DNA of 64,000 bases from contig JIAB01000001.1 in assembly GCA_000687975.1 (NCBI GenBank), forward strand, positions 1,960,001 to 2,024,000. Direction: 5' to 3'. Below are positions 52,441-62,652 of the stretch, piece after piece. The position numbers and the translations under genes were made by a program. This DNA is from Lachnospiraceae bacterium AC2031 (GTDB taxonomy: Bacteria > Bacillota > Clostridia > Lachnospirales > Lachnospiraceae). The notes beneath the pieces are model-generated. The model was not told the origin of the DNA. It worked only from the letters and a program-made list of their open reading frames with translations, and ran no database searches. Position 1 is the first letter of the stretch, and each line of letters opens with the position of its first letter.

Positions 52441-53547
52441 ATGCTAAAGGTGCTTGAAGTAAATGTAGATGATCATTTATATGGTGGGGTATATGTATTA
52501 GTAAAAAATATAATAGCTAATCTCCCATCAGATATAAAAGCTGATATTGCTGCACTAGAACCGTTTGATGATAATAGACATATAAATGAGTTGGAACTTT
52601 ACGGTTCCAAAGTTTATTATGTTGGTTCGAAAAGAAATAAGATTCTTAAACAGTTAGATATTTATAAAAATATAAAAAGAATAGTGGAGATGAATGATTA
52701 TGACGTGGTTCATTTTCATTCAGATGTGTCACATAAAATTCTCATTTCTGCATTAGCTTCTAAAAAAAGAGCAAAGAAATTGATTTTTCATTCTCATGCT
52801 AGCGATGCTGAAGGTGGACATTTGTTTGTTAGAAGGCTGTTTCATAGAATATGTTGTTTGTTTCTGAAAAAAATACCTGCGACGTATATTGCTACTTCAT
52901 TAGAGTCAGGGGAATGGATGTTTCCTTGGGCTGGGGATAAAGTCATAATTCTTGACAATGGAGTTGATTATCAACGATATAAATATAACAGTAAGGTGAG
53001 AAATGAAAAAAGAAATGAACTGGCAGTAGAGGATGAAGAATTTTTGATTGGGTTATTTGGCAGGTTTGTTCCTGCTAAAAATCCAATGTATTCTTTGAAG
53101 ATATTGAAGTCATTAATTCAATTGGATAAACATATAAAACTATTGTGTATAGGGGATGGCCCATTAAAAAATGAATATGTGAAAAAAATAATAGATGAAG
53201 GATTGGAACGATACGTAAAATTTATTAGCAATACTGATAGAATTGAGGATTATTACCAAGCGATAGATGCATTAATTATGCCGTCAAATTTTGAAGGGTT
53301 CGGTCTTGTTGCTGTAGAATCGCAAATTTCAGGAACTCCTACACTTGTTTCTGAGAATGTACCTAAAAAAACTAAGATATCGTCATTGATTCATTATCTT
53401 CCGATACAGGATACGTCATTGAAACAGTGGTGCAAACTTCTAGATGAATCTAAAAAGTATATTAAATATGATGTTATTGATGAAATTGAACAAAAATATG
53501 AATTATGCAATGTTGTAAATAAACTTGTTAAAATATATAAAGGCTAA
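52441..53547 (+). CDS. GT4-family glycosyltransferase
   Basis: 368 residues, GT-B fold. The N-terminal half has LYGGVYVLVKNII and HFHSD-type VVHFHSDVSHKI. The donor half has IGLFGRFVPAKNP, LLCIGDGPL, VKFISNTDRIEDYY and the EX7E-like PSNFEGFGLVAVESQISGTP. ATG 52441 has AAGGGA upstream and starts MLKVLEVNVD; a longer in-frame start overlaps the previous gene. Followed by a 180-bp gap (53548-53728) with no clear signal. Confidence 0.92.
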   Translation: MLKVLEVNVDDHLYGGVYVLVKNIIANLPSDIKADIAALEPFDDNRHINELELYGSKVYYVGSKRNKILKQLDIYKNIKRIVEMNDYDVVHFHSDVSHKILISALASKKRAKKLIFHSHASDAEGGHLFVRRLFHRICCLFLKKIPATYIATSLESGEWMFPWAGDKVIILDNGVDYQRYKYNSKVRNEKRNELAVEDEEFLIGLFGRFVPAKNPMYSLKILKSLIQLDKHIKLLCIGDGPLKNEYVKKIIDEGLERYVKFISNTDRIEDYYQAIDALIMPSNFEGFGLVAVESQISGTPTLVSENVPKKTKISSLIHYLPIQDTSLKQWCKLLDESKKYIKYDVIDEIEQKYELCNVVNKLVKIYKG

Positions 53548-53728
53548 AGTTTTTATTGTTATGTCGTTAAAAAATAGGGTAATTATCTATGCATAGTTTT
53601 TGAATGTTAATTGCTCCTATTTTACCGTGTATGCAGGAAATGAGGAATGAGGATGGGAGAATAGGTTATAAAGGGACGACGTATACATTCTATTTGGTGC
53701 ATATATTTTTCACCTCTATGTGATTATT

Positions 53729-54943
53729 ATGAAAAATAAGTTTTCTAAAATTGTAAATGAAAAAGATATTATCTATATTGTCATGTCTGTTTGGATTTTT
53801 ATAATGATATATTATAAATCCATGATGGAAACTTTTTCTGAGTTTTTCGGAAAGACGATATTGTTTATTCGAATTTTACTGGTTTTTTTAGCTTTTACAA
53901 ATTGCTTGATAAATAGACAGAATAAGAAGAAAGTTATTCTTCTTGTTGCATTTACATTAATTGTAGTTTTGGATTATATATTTGCTGATAATTGGCTTAT
54001 TTTTGAGTTGTTTTTTATTACTTTTTTTTGGGGGGATAAGCTGGATTATAAAAAAGTTTTAAAAATCTTTTGCGTAGTTATAATAACCTCAATGATATTT
54101 GTTGTTTTTATGAATCGAATGGGGTTATCGCCTGTAGAATTTGTTTATATACGTCCAAGTGGACGCCGAAGACTGACGATTGGGTTTAATCATCCAAATG
54201 CATTATCTGAATGTATGATGTCTTTTTTGTTTTGTCTATATTTACTAAATAATAAAGGCTTAAAAAAACGTGTGATTGCCTTTGTTATGGTTGTTTCAGC
54301 AGTCTTTATATTTGTATTTCCTAATACAAATTATGTTGCTGGCGTAATCATATTGGTTTTGGTTTTTGATATTTTATTAAGAGGTCTATTTCATTTTTTG
54401 CGAACAAAAAGACAGAAAAAAGTTTTATTTGTAGGTATATTATTTTTTACGTTTTTTTTGTTTGTACTTGTATATTACGTAGTATTAACAAAGAGATTCG
54501 ATAATTCTAATATTTTTCATATGTTTGATACATTATATCATAGAGTAATTCTTTCTAGAAAAGGATTAGAAAGATATGGGATATCTTTATTTGGAACATA
54601 TTATGAATCGACGACTGATATACAAATTTATGTAAAAAAAACAGCAACAGAGTATTTTACAATTGATTGTTTATATTTTCTTTTACCAATTAGATATGGA
54701 TTGATAGCAACAATAGTATTTTTTACATTCTATTTAAAATCTATATATTCTTGTATCTTAAAAAATAATATAGAGTTATTATCTATATTATTGGTAGGGC
54801 TTATTATGGGGATAGTAAGCCCGTTTATAACTTTGTTTACAATGAATTATCTGTTTATTTGTGCAAAATGTTACAAATCAGGAAGAGAAGTTATTAAGAA
54901 TAGTGATTTTAATAAAATAGAAGGGGAAAAGATATGTCTTTAA
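53729..54943 (+). CDS. wzy: Wzy-type polysaccharide polymerase
   Basis: 404 residues, about eleven hydrophobic helices, very AT-rich, with little sequence identity expected in this family. GFNHPNALSECMMSFLFCLY and the extracytoplasmic loop with YHRVILSRKGLERYGISLFG are typical of O-antigen polymerases. It would join repeat units after Wzx flips them. The start is uncertain: ATG 53729 lacks a good RBS and GTG 53720 is in frame. Confidence 0.78.
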   Translation: MKNKFSKIVNEKDIIYIVMSVWIFIMIYYKSMMETFSEFFGKTILFIRILLVFLAFTNCLINRQNKKKVILLVAFTLIVVLDYIFADNWLIFELFFITFFWGDKLDYKKVLKIFCVVIITSMIFVVFMNRMGLSPVEFVYIRPSGRRRLTIGFNHPNALSECMMSFLFCLYLLNNKGLKKRVIAFVMVVSAVFIFVFPNTNYVAGVIILVLVFDILLRGLFHFLRTKRQKKVLFVGILFFTFFLFVLVYYVVLTKRFDNSNIFHMFDTLYHRVILSRKGLERYGISLFGTYYESTTDIQIYVKKTATEYFTIDCLYFLLPIRYGLIATIVFFTFYLKSIYSCILKNNIELLSILLVGLIMGIVSPFITLFTMNYLFICAKCYKSGREVIKNSDFNKIEGEKICL

Positions 54944-55929
54944 AAGATAAAAATATAGCATTGATTTGTCCTAAATTTTATGGCTATGAAAATTATATTG
55001 TTAATGAACTTCGCGAAAAAGGTGCAAATGTATATTTAATTTACGAGAATTTGGAATGGGTAAAAGTATCATATCGTTTTGTTTATGTATACCTTCCGTC
55101 AAGAAAAATAAAATTACAAGAACACTATTATAAAAAAGAGTTAAATGATATCATTAAAAGTTTGGATTACTTTTTTGTGATAAGGGGTTCTTCGCTTAGC
55201 GCGGATATAATGGCTTGGATATGTAGTTCTGCACCTAAAGAATGCAAGTTTATTATGTATCAGTGGGATGGGGTGAAAAATAATCATTCTGCTGTTGAAG
55301 TTGCGTCATATTTTGATAAAGTATCAACTTTTGATCCGGAAGATTCAGAAAAATATGGATGGGAATATAGACCATTGTTTTATATATCTCAGTTATTAAA
55401 GAAGGACTCTAAAAAGGATATAGATATCCTTTTTATATGTGCATTACACTCTAATAGAGCGAAGGTTTTAAAACAATTAAAAAAACTAGTGATAGATAGA
55501 AGCTATAAATTGAAGACAGTGTTACATTTGAATCGTTTATTATATTACAAGTATAAATATATAAACAAAAAAAGTGAGGTTGTTAATGTAGATAATAAGG
55601 ATCTTACATTCAAACAGCTATCTATTAAAGATAGTTATGATTTATATTCAAGAAGTAAAGTGGTTGTTGATTATACAAATGTGAATCAGAGTGGGTTCAC
55701 AATGAGGACTATTGAGTCTCTTGGAAATGGTTGTAAGTTGATTACAAATAATATCAGGATACGTAATGCTGACTTTTATAACGAGAATAATATATTCATA
55801 TATGATGAAGATGCGTTTGAGATTCCAGAGCATTTTTTGTCGTCACCAATTATTCCTGTCTCAAAAAGTGTTTATGAAAAATACTCTTTAAAATGTTGGA
55901 TTGATGATTTGATAGGTGATTATTCATGA
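54934..55929 (+). CDS. Glycosyltransferase-like protein (CgeB-type)
   Basis: 331 residues. A Rossmann-like start (KNIALICPKFYGYENYIVNE) and a second half with DILFICALHSNRAKVLKQL and VVVDYTNVNQSGFTMRTIES, followed by LGNGCKLITNN, match the GT-B-like 'lipopolysaccharide biosynthesis' proteins of capsule loci. The C-terminal Glu in RTIES aligns with the donor-binding Glu of GT4-like enzymes. It overlaps the wzy end by 10 bp and the next gene by 4 bp. Confidence 0.72.
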   Translation: MSLKDKNIALICPKFYGYENYIVNELREKGANVYLIYENLEWVKVSYRFVYVYLPSRKIKLQEHYYKKELNDIIKSLDYFFVIRGSSLSADIMAWICSSAPKECKFIMYQWDGVKNNHSAVEVASYFDKVSTFDPEDSEKYGWEYRPLFYISQLLKKDSKKDIDILFICALHSNRAKVLKQLKKLVIDRSYKLKTVLHLNRLLYYKYKYINKKSEVVNVDNKDLTFKQLSIKDSYDLYSRSKVVVDYTNVNQSGFTMRTIESLGNGCKLITNNIRIRNADFYNENNIFIYDEDAFEIPEHFLSSPIIPVSKSVYEKYSLKCWIDDLIGDYS

Positions 55930-56489
55930 ATCGGATAAAAAGAAAATGCTGGTATATTATTACACAATATTATTATAAATTAAAGTTCAAAAGTATTGGA
56001 AAACATTCGGTGCTTAATAAACCATTACAACTTGATAATGTGAATAGTATTTGCATTGGTAAAGAGGTATATATCGGTGAGGGGGCATGGCTGATGGGAA
56101 GTAATAAATCTGTGACGACAGCATGGATTAATGATTCGACTACTATTGGTCATTTCTCTCATATTGTTGCTGTTCATTCAGTGACGATTGGTAAAAGTGT
56201 TCTTATTGCTGATAGAGTATTTATATCAGACTGTTCGCATAGATATGAAGATGTATCAATTCCTATTATAAAGCAAGATATTAAGAAGCTGGCTCCAGTG
56301 AGTATTGGAGAAGGTTCGTGGATAGGAGAAAATGTATGCATATGTGGTGCTTCGATTGGTAAACATTGCGTCATAGGAGCCAATTCCGTTGTTACGACAG
56401 ACATTCCGGATTATTGCGTTGTTGTAGGTAGTCCTGCAAAGATTGTAAAAAAGTTTGATTTTGAAAAGAATGAGTGGGTTAAGGTGTAA
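55926..56489 (+). CDS. Hexapeptide-repeat O-acetyltransferase
   Basis: 187 residues of left-handed beta-helix (LbH) sequence: VNSICIGKEVYIGEGAWL, TTIGHFSHIVAVHSVTIGKS, VSIGEGSWIGENVCICGASI, then GKHCVIGANSVVTTDIPDY. HSHR-type SDCSHRYED holds the expected active-site His. It resembles the WcaF/maltose acetyltransferase group and probably O-acetylates the capsule repeat. ATG overlaps the previous stop (4 bp). Confidence 0.9.
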   Translation: MNRIKRKCWYIITQYYYKLKFKSIGKHSVLNKPLQLDNVNSICIGKEVYIGEGAWLMGSNKSVTTAWINDSTTIGHFSHIVAVHSVTIGKSVLIADRVFISDCSHRYEDVSIPIIKQDIKKLAPVSIGEGSWIGENVCICGASIGKHCVIGANSVVTTDIPDYCVVVGSPAKIVKKFDFEKNEWVKV

Positions 56490-56564
56490 TCTAAGTATTA
56501 TTTTTAATTGATTCGTAATCGTATATTTATATAATTCTAGAAAATAAATAAGGAGTAAGGCTTA

Positions 56565-57392
56565 ATGAAAGTATTGGTGACAGGTGCAAATGGATATCTT
56601 GGCAGGGGAGTAGTTGAATGTTTATTGAATTATGGACACCATGTCATTGCAACGGATTTTAATACAGATTATGTAGATGATAGGGCTGAAATAATAAAGT
56701 GTGATATTTTTTCCAATACAAGTAATCCGTATGAGTATTTTAAAGAACCAGATGTTCTTCTGCATCTTGCATGGCGTGATGGCTTTGTTCACTATTCTGA
56801 TGCTCATATCGAAGATCTTCCGAAACATTATGAGTTTATAAAGGCGTTTGCGGAATCAAAAGTATCAAAAATTGTTGCTATGGGTTCAATGCATGAGATT
56901 GGGTTTTATGAGGGGTGCATAAAAGAGGATACACCTTGTAATCCTACTACTCCATATGGAATAAGCAAGAATTCGCTTAGAGAATTGACAAATATGTTTT
57001 GTAAACAAAATAATAAGGAATTTCAATGGCTTCGGGGTTATTATATTGTTGGAAATAGTAAATATGGTAGTTCTATTTTCTCGAAAATCACTGCGGCAGA
57101 AGAAGAAGGTAAAGAGTTTTTTCCGTTCACAATGGGCTTGAATCAATTTGATTTTATTGATTATGAAGATTTTTGTGAACAGGTTGCCAGAACCGTGGAA
57201 CAGAATGAAGTTTTAGGAGTGATAAATATTTGTTCTGGAAGGCCCGAGAGGTTGGCAGATAGAGTTGAACGCTTCATTAAGGAAAATGGATATAAAATTA
57301 AATTAAAATATGGTGCATTTCCAGATCGACCTTATGATTCAAAGGCTGTATGGGGTGATAGTAGTAAGATTGATATCATAATGAATAAATAA
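56565..57392 (+). CDS. NAD-dependent sugar epimerase/dehydratase
   Basis: 275 residues, extended SDR. VLVTGANGYLGRGVVECL binds NAD; LLHLAWRDGF, AMGSMHEIGFYEG and TPYGISKNSLRELT give the active-site Ser, Tyr and Lys. It is shorter than classical 4,6-dehydratases. It may make the precursor for one sugar of the repeat; the substrate is not readable. Confidence 0.85.
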   Translation: MKVLVTGANGYLGRGVVECLLNYGHHVIATDFNTDYVDDRAEIIKCDIFSNTSNPYEYFKEPDVLLHLAWRDGFVHYSDAHIEDLPKHYEFIKAFAESKVSKIVAMGSMHEIGFYEGCIKEDTPCNPTTPYGISKNSLRELTNMFCKQNNKEFQWLRGYYIVGNSKYGSSIFSKITAAEEEGKEFFPFTMGLNQFDFIDYEDFCEQVARTVEQNEVLGVINICSGRPERLADRVERFIKENGYKIKLKYGAFPDRPYDSKAVWGDSSKIDIIMNK

Positions 57393-57415
57393 TAAGCAAG
57401 TATGTAGGGTTTCGT

Positions 57416-58708
57416 ATGAAAGAAAGAAACATTGATAATGAACAGACGTATATTTTGAATTGTCTTAAAGGTATAGAAATAAAGGGGCTGGAAAAGATAG
57501 ATATTAGTCGGCTTATGTTTAATGTTTCGGGAGAAGCAATAAAGGCAAGTAAAGTTGAATCAATTAAAAAATTATTCAGAACAATATTATTTAATGTGAT
57601 TAATGTTGAGTACGATAATAATGGGAGCAATCTTCCGTTGGTGATATCGTATAATTATCATCGTAATGATCATACGAAATATTGGGAGAGGTTTAAATCT
57701 ATTGTTTCCGAATATAATGAAATATATGTTGAGGAAGGAAGAAAGAACTATTGTAGATTAAGATCTCCTCGTGATGCCTGCTCTGTTATTTATGATTATA
57801 TTCATATAAAAAAACAAATTAGTATTGTTGAAAATGGTACTATAAGAAGAGTGATTGCTATAAGTATTGCTGAATTACTTAATCTTAAGAAATGTTTGAA
57901 ATTTAATATGGATTATTATAAATCTGCGTTCATTTTTTTTGATGGTAATAAAGTGGAAAACTTAATTGTACAAATGCTTCAAAATAATGGTGTAAAGGTT
58001 GCGACTATGCAACATGGGCAACCAGTGTTTCATGGGTTGGACTGTGATAGAATTAATCAAACTATGATTTTAAACTTTTCTAGTGATTATATTATGGTCA
58101 CAGGAGAGTTTTCAAAGAAACAGTTTGTGTTGGGAGGGGTCCCAGAAGATAAAATATTTGTTGGAGGATCGTTAAGGGAGATACATTCGGTCAAAGAGTC
58201 TGGAAGTGACTTCGTTGTTTTTCTCGACTGTCCAACTAATCCGAATGCTGTTCGCGATAATGTGGAATTGATGGAATGTGCACAAAAGATTAGTGAATTA
58301 TTAGGCGTAAATTACGTTATAAAATGTCATCCTCAAGATGACCCGCTTAACTATATAGATTTTTCAGATGAAAGAGGTGCATTTTTGCCCAAAGGATGTA
58401 ACCTACAAATGGCGCTTAAAGAAAAAAGATTCGGTATTCTTCATGCGAGCGGCGTTTATCTTGATGTTTTAGCTGGGGGGGTAAAAGCTTTTTGCTATGT
58501 GAATGATACGGATTTTCCGTTAGTTGAGAAAGGGTTAGATTCTTTTGGTAATGTGAGTGAACTTGCTGAAAAGATAAAAAAATGGGAATCCTATGAAATA
58601 AATCAGAAGCAAGAATATATGAATAAGGTTATAGATTATTATCTAAGTCCGTGTGATGTTGAAAATAGATACAAAGATTTTATTATAAAACTTAATGAAA
58701 GAAAGTAA
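57416..58708 (+). CDS. Unknown capsule-locus protein, possible GT-B glycosyltransferase
   Basis: 430 residues without a clear family. The middle contains VKVATMQHGQPVFHGLDCDR, IMVTGEFSKKQFVLGGVPED and KIFVGGSLREI, and the second half YVIKCHPQDDPLNYI and FGILHASGVYLDVLAGGVKA. HG and HP placed this way are seen in sialyl-, Kdo- and CDP-glycerol transferases of GT-B shape. In an operon with CMP-Kdo genes it is a candidate Kdo transferase, by inference only. Confidence 0.6.
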   Translation: MKERNIDNEQTYILNCLKGIEIKGLEKIDISRLMFNVSGEAIKASKVESIKKLFRTILFNVINVEYDNNGSNLPLVISYNYHRNDHTKYWERFKSIVSEYNEIYVEEGRKNYCRLRSPRDACSVIYDYIHIKKQISIVENGTIRRVIAISIAELLNLKKCLKFNMDYYKSAFIFFDGNKVENLIVQMLQNNGVKVATMQHGQPVFHGLDCDRINQTMILNFSSDYIMVTGEFSKKQFVLGGVPEDKIFVGGSLREIHSVKESGSDFVVFLDCPTNPNAVRDNVELMECAQKISELLGVNYVIKCHPQDDPLNYIDFSDERGAFLPKGCNLQMALKEKRFGILHASGVYLDVLAGGVKAFCYVNDTDFPLVEKGLDSFGNVSELAEKIKKWESYEINQKQEYMNKVIDYYLSPCDVENRYKDFIIKLNERK

Positions 58709-58723
58709 CTAAGAGAATAATAA

Positions 58724-60133
58724 ATGGAAAGTAGGTCAAAGTACTTAATAAAAAATGTAGGAATACTAACCATTAGTAATTTTGCTTCAAAGATATTAGT
58801 ATTTCTTCTGGTTCCTTTATATACAAGTGTACTAACAAAACCTCAGGTTGGAATATTTGATCTTGTTGTATCAACTGTATCGGTTTTAGTTCCAATATTG
58901 TCTCTCAATATTATTGATGCGGTTATGAGATATACTATGGATCAAACCAAATCACCTGATGAAATTGCGGCTATTGGTATTAAATTTATTGGGATTAGCT
59001 CTTGCATAGCAACTTTAATTGTTGTTATATGCAAGTTTTTGCCATTTTTTGATTCGATTTCAGGTTTTGAGATTTTAATTGTGCTATATTATGTAGCATA
59101 TATAATGAATAATTTTATGATTCAGTTTAGTAAAGGCTTGGAACGAGTGACAGATCTTGGTATTGCTGGCGTTTTAGGAACTGCTTTTACTATCGTTGGA
59201 AATGTTTTATTTCTTCTTGTCTTTAAATGGGGGTTGATGGGATTCTTTGCAGCTAATGTCTTGGGACAATTTATTCCAGCGTTTTATTTGATTATTCGGA
59301 TTAAACTATGGGATTATCTTCATTCTGTTCATATAAACAGTAAACTTCAGAGGGATATGCTTTTATATTGTGTTCCTCTTATTGCAACGTCGGTTGGATG
59401 GTGGGTTAATAGCGCATCTGATAAATATATCGTTGCATTTATGTGTGGCGTTGGAGCTAATGGTTTGCTGTCTGTGTCATATAAAATACCACAGGTTATC
59501 AATACGTTGCATGGCATTTTTACTCAGGCTTGGCAAATATCTGCTATAAAGGAGTATGATAGCGAAGATGCTGCGAAGTTTTATGGACATTCTTTTCTTA
59601 TTTTAAATGTTTTGCTCGCGGCGGCGTGTGCATGGCTTATTGTGCTTTCGAAACCGCTTGGGCGAATACTATATAAAAAAGAGTTTTATGAGGCGTGGAA
59701 ATATGTGCCGTTTTTGCTCATAAGTTGCGTTTTGAATAGTGCTTCGGGATTTTGTGGATCAATACTATCAGCAAAAAAAGATTCAAAATCTATGGCTATG
59801 TCAGCTGTTTATGGTGCTGTAGCTAATGTGATAATGAATATTGTTTTTGTTTGGTTGATTGGGATTCAAGGAGCTACAATAGCGACAGCTTTTTCTAGTC
59901 TTATCATATATTATGTAAGAAAAAAAGCTGTTGGAGATAGTATTATAGTTAATAGATATGGAATAGTATTAATTACATGGGTATTATTGTGTGTGCAGGC
60001 GTTATTAGAAATATATACATCTTATTGGTGGTGTGAGGTGTTGCTTATGGCAATAATGCTGCTTATTAATATGAAAACAATTAAAGACTTATGTTCTCTA
60101 TGGGCATCATTGATAAAGAAAGGGAAAAAGTAA
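58724..60133 (+). CDS. wzx: Wzx-type repeat-unit flippase
   Basis: 469 residues, about fourteen membrane helices of the MOP/polysaccharide-transport family. The N-terminus LTISNFASKILVFLLVPLYT followed by SVLTKPQVGIFDL is the family opening; NSASDKYIVAFMCG and the central ISAIKEYDSEDAAKFYG are also typical. It moves lipid-linked units outward for Wzy. It is followed within a few bases by the cytidylyltransferase. Confidence 0.92.
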   Translation: MESRSKYLIKNVGILTISNFASKILVFLLVPLYTSVLTKPQVGIFDLVVSTVSVLVPILSLNIIDAVMRYTMDQTKSPDEIAAIGIKFIGISSCIATLIVVICKFLPFFDSISGFEILIVLYYVAYIMNNFMIQFSKGLERVTDLGIAGVLGTAFTIVGNVLFLLVFKWGLMGFFAANVLGQFIPAFYLIIRIKLWDYLHSVHINSKLQRDMLLYCVPLIATSVGWWVNSASDKYIVAFMCGVGANGLLSVSYKIPQVINTLHGIFTQAWQISAIKEYDSEDAAKFYGHSFLILNVLLAAACAWLIVLSKPLGRILYKKEFYEAWKYVPFLLISCVLNSASGFCGSILSAKKDSKSMAMSAVYGAVANVIMNIVFVWLIGIQGATIATAFSSLIIYYVRKKAVGDSIIVNRYGIVLITWVLLCVQALLEIYTSYWWCEVLLMAIMLLINMKTIKDLCSLWASLIKKGKK

Positions 60134-60135
60134 AT

Positions 60136-60789
60136 ATGAAAACCGTAGCATTAATTCCAATTAAATTAAATAGTCAAAGACTTCCACATAAGAATATTTT
60201 ACCTATTGCAGGACATCCACTATGTTGGCATCTATGTAATACTCTAAATCAAGTGAAAGGTATAGATGAGGTTTATGTTTATTGTTCTGATCCTGATGTA
60301 AAAAAATATATTCCGGATGATACACTTTTTTTACAACGACCTGCCTGGTTGGATGGGGATCTTGTAAAAGGTTTTGATATATATAGAGAATTTATTAATA
60401 CCATTGATGCTGATGTGTATGTTTTGGCACATACTACATCTCCATTTATTAAAGTGTCTTCTTGTCAAACGGCATTGGACAAGATACTTGATGGTTCACA
60501 TGATTCGGCTTTCTCGGCAGAACGTATTCAGACGTTTGCATGGTATCAAGGAGAACCAATCAATTATGATTTAAATGATGTTCCGCGCACTCAAGATATG
60601 GAGCCAATCTGGGTTGAAACAAGCGCATTTTTTATGTTTAAGAAGGAGATTTTTACGGTTCATAATCGTCGCATAGGATTTAATCCATACATTCAAGAAG
60701 TGTCTGGTATAGAGGCAGTGGATATTGATGAGAAGAAAGATTACGATTTAGCGTGTATTTTAGCGAAAGCGGAGGGGATAGGAGAATGA
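60136..60789 (+). CDS. CMP-sugar synthetase (NeuA/KdsB-like acidic-sugar cytidylyltransferase)
   Basis: 217 residues. [20 protein letters not shown] is the CTP-binding N-terminus of acylneuraminate/Kdo cytidylyltransferases; [15 protein letters not shown] is another shared block. It reads closer to NeuA-type than to classical KdsB, but kdsA, kdsD and kdsC follow, so CMP-Kdo is the expected product. ATG 60136 follows AAAGGG; the upstream frame overlaps wzx. Stop overlaps the kdsA start (ATGA). Confidence 0.85.
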   Translation: MKTVALIPIKLNSQRLPHKNILPIAGHPLCWHLCNTLNQVKGIDEVYVYCSDPDVKKYIPDDTLFLQRPAWLDGDLVKGFDIYREFINTIDADVYVLAHTTSPFIKVSSCQTALDKILDGSHDSAFSAERIQTFAWYQGEPINYDLNDVPRTQDMEPIWVETSAFFMFKKEIFTVHNRRIGFNPYIQEVSGIEAVDIDEKKDYDLACILAKAEGIGE

Positions 60790-61562
60790 GTAAGTTTAAA
60801 TTGATTGCTGGACCTTGCGTAATAGAGTCCGAAGAAAATGTAATGCTGATAGCGGAGACAATAAAAGGCATATCAGAAAAGCTAAACCTTGATTATTACT
60901 TCAAGGCTTCTTTTGATAAAGCTAATAGAACGAGTATATCATCTTTTCGTGGGCCAGGTATAGATGAGGGACTTCAAATTCTAAAGAATGTAAAAGAAAA
61001 ATATGGATTGAAGATTTGCACAGATATTCATGAACCTTGGCAAGCGGAAAGAGCGGCTGAAGTGGCAGATATTCTTCAAATTCCAGCATTTCTATGTCGA
61101 CAGACGGATTTACTTATAGCGGCAGCTAAAACCGGAAAAATTATTAATGTAAAGAAAGCCCAGTTTCTTGCTCCATGGGATATGGGGAATGTTATAAGAA
61201 AACTTGAGGATTCTGGGAATAATAATATAATGTTATGTGAGCGTGGATCAACTTTTGGATATAATACACTTGTTGTTGATATGACTGGAATTCTTGAAAT
61301 GAAGAAATTTGGATATCCAGTCGTTTTTGATGCAACTCATAGTGTGCAAAAACCGGGTGGAAAGGGAACTGCCACAGGTGGGAACAGGGAGTATGTCGAA
61401 CCGTTAGCGAAAGCGGCGATAGCTGCAGGAGCGGATGCTCTTTTCTTTGAAGTGCATCCTGATCCAGACAACGCACTGTCTGATGGCCCTAATATGGTTA
61501 AATTAGATGATTTTTGTGGCTTGCTAGAAAGAGTGATAAGAGTATATGATGCTGTACACTGA
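60786..61562 (+). CDS. kdsA: 3-deoxy-8-phosphooctulonate (Kdo-8-phosphate) synthase, metal-dependent class
   Basis: 258 residues. It condenses phosphoenolpyruvate with arabinose-5-phosphate. Conserved [89 protein letters not shown] and [18 protein letters not shown] are all in place. The N-terminal AGPCVIES puts a Cys at position 11 where metal-independent enzymes have Asn, so this is the metal-dependent type. Kdo synthesis is characteristic of Gram-negative envelopes, so its presence here is unusual. Confidence 0.96.
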   Translation: MSKFKLIAGPCVIESEENVMLIAETIKGISEKLNLDYYFKASFDKANRTSISSFRGPGIDEGLQILKNVKEKYGLKICTDIHEPWQAERAAEVADILQIPAFLCRQTDLLIAAAKTGKIINVKKAQFLAPWDMGNVIRKLEDSGNNNIMLCERGSTFGYNTLVVDMTGILEMKKFGYPVVFDATHSVQKPGGKGTATGGNREYVEPLAKAAIAAGADALFFEVHPDPDNALSDGPNMVKLDDFCGLLERVIRVYDAVH

Positions 61563-61587
61563 TTTCGTGGGACACGGAAAGGAATAA

Positions 61588-62553
61588 ATGATGGATAGAC
61601 TGACAGAAGGAAAACGAGTTTTTGATATTGAAATCGCTGCACTTGAAAAAACAAGGGATGCGTTAGGAGAAACATATCTTCAGATTCTTGATTTGATTAC
61701 GAATTGTGAGGGTAAGGTGATAATTACTGGTATGGGTAAGCCAGGTCATATTGCGGCAAAGCTTGCTGCAACCTTTGCAAGTTTAGGTACTCCTGCATTT
61801 CGACTTCATCCGGCTGAAGCTATGCATGGTGATTTAGGGATGGTATCAGCGAATGATATAGTGATTGCGATAAGTTTTTCTGGTGAAAGCGATGAAATTG
61901 TTCGAATTCTTCCCAATATAAAATTAATAGGAGCTAAGCTTGTGGGGTTGACTGGTAATAAAGATTCTACACTGGCGAAAGCATGTGACATTGTACAGGT
62001 TCTTCCAAAGTTTGAGGAGGCATGCTATCTAGGGCTGGCGCCAACTTCTAGCACAACTGCTGCACTTTGCTATGGAGATTCTCTCGCTGTTGTTGCAAGT
62101 GGAGTATATGGGTTTAAGGATTCGAATTATGCTTTATTTCATCCGGCTGGCAGTTTGGGCAAAAAATTAGTTCTTAGGGTAGATGATCTAATGGTTAAAG
62201 GAGAAAAAAATGCTAAAGTACATGTAAATGTTCCTTTGAAGGATGCAATTATAGAACTGAGTAAAAAAGGCCTTGGTGCAGTTACTGTCGTTGATGACGA
62301 AGATAAAATATTAGGAATTATTACTGATGGAGATCTAAGGCGGCAGTTAGAAAAAGGTGCGGATATATATAACCTTAAAGTGGAAGATATTATGTCTAAA
62401 AAACCGTCTATTGTTTCAAAAGACATGCTCGCTGTTGAGGCTTTAAAACTATTAAAGGATAAGAATATCTCGTGTCTTTTAGTTGGAAAGGAAGGGCATG
62501 CAGAAGGAACTGTTAGATTGCAGGATATTGTAGGAGTCGGGATTGTAGGATAG
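61588..62553 (+). CDS. kdsD: Arabinose-5-phosphate isomerase
   Basis: 321 residues. The SIS domain (about 35-185) has KVIITGMGKPGHIAAKLAAT, ASLGTPAFRLHPAEAMHGDL, ISFSGESDEI and the LAPTSSTTAAL loop. Two CBS repeats (about 205-320, ILGIITDGDLRRQLEKG and CLLVGKEGHAEGTV) follow. This KpsF/GutQ layout makes the arabinose-5-phosphate used by KdsA just upstream. RBS GGAAAGGA. Confidence 0.95.
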   Translation: MMDRLTEGKRVFDIEIAALEKTRDALGETYLQILDLITNCEGKVIITGMGKPGHIAAKLAATFASLGTPAFRLHPAEAMHGDLGMVSANDIVIAISFSGESDEIVRILPNIKLIGAKLVGLTGNKDSTLAKACDIVQVLPKFEEACYLGLAPTSSTTAALCYGDSLAVVASGVYGFKDSNYALFHPAGSLGKKLVLRVDDLMVKGEKNAKVHVNVPLKDAIIELSKKGLGAVTVVDDEDKILGIITDGDLRRQLEKGADIYNLKVEDIMSKKPSIVSKDMLAVEALKLLKDKNISCLLVGKEGHAEGTVRLQDIVGVGIVG

Positions 62554-62652
62554 ATAATATGTATGCAAACATAACTGGGGTTAGGGCAATAATTAGCGTG
62601 GCTTTTATGTTCCTTAGTTAGAGAAAAATATGATGTAAGCGGATATAGGGCT

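Noticed and set aside
60136-60789. Cytidylyltransferase considered as part of a sialic, legionaminic or pseudaminic acid pathway
   Set aside because: The next genes are kdsA, kdsD and kdsC rather than neuB- or pseI-like synthases.
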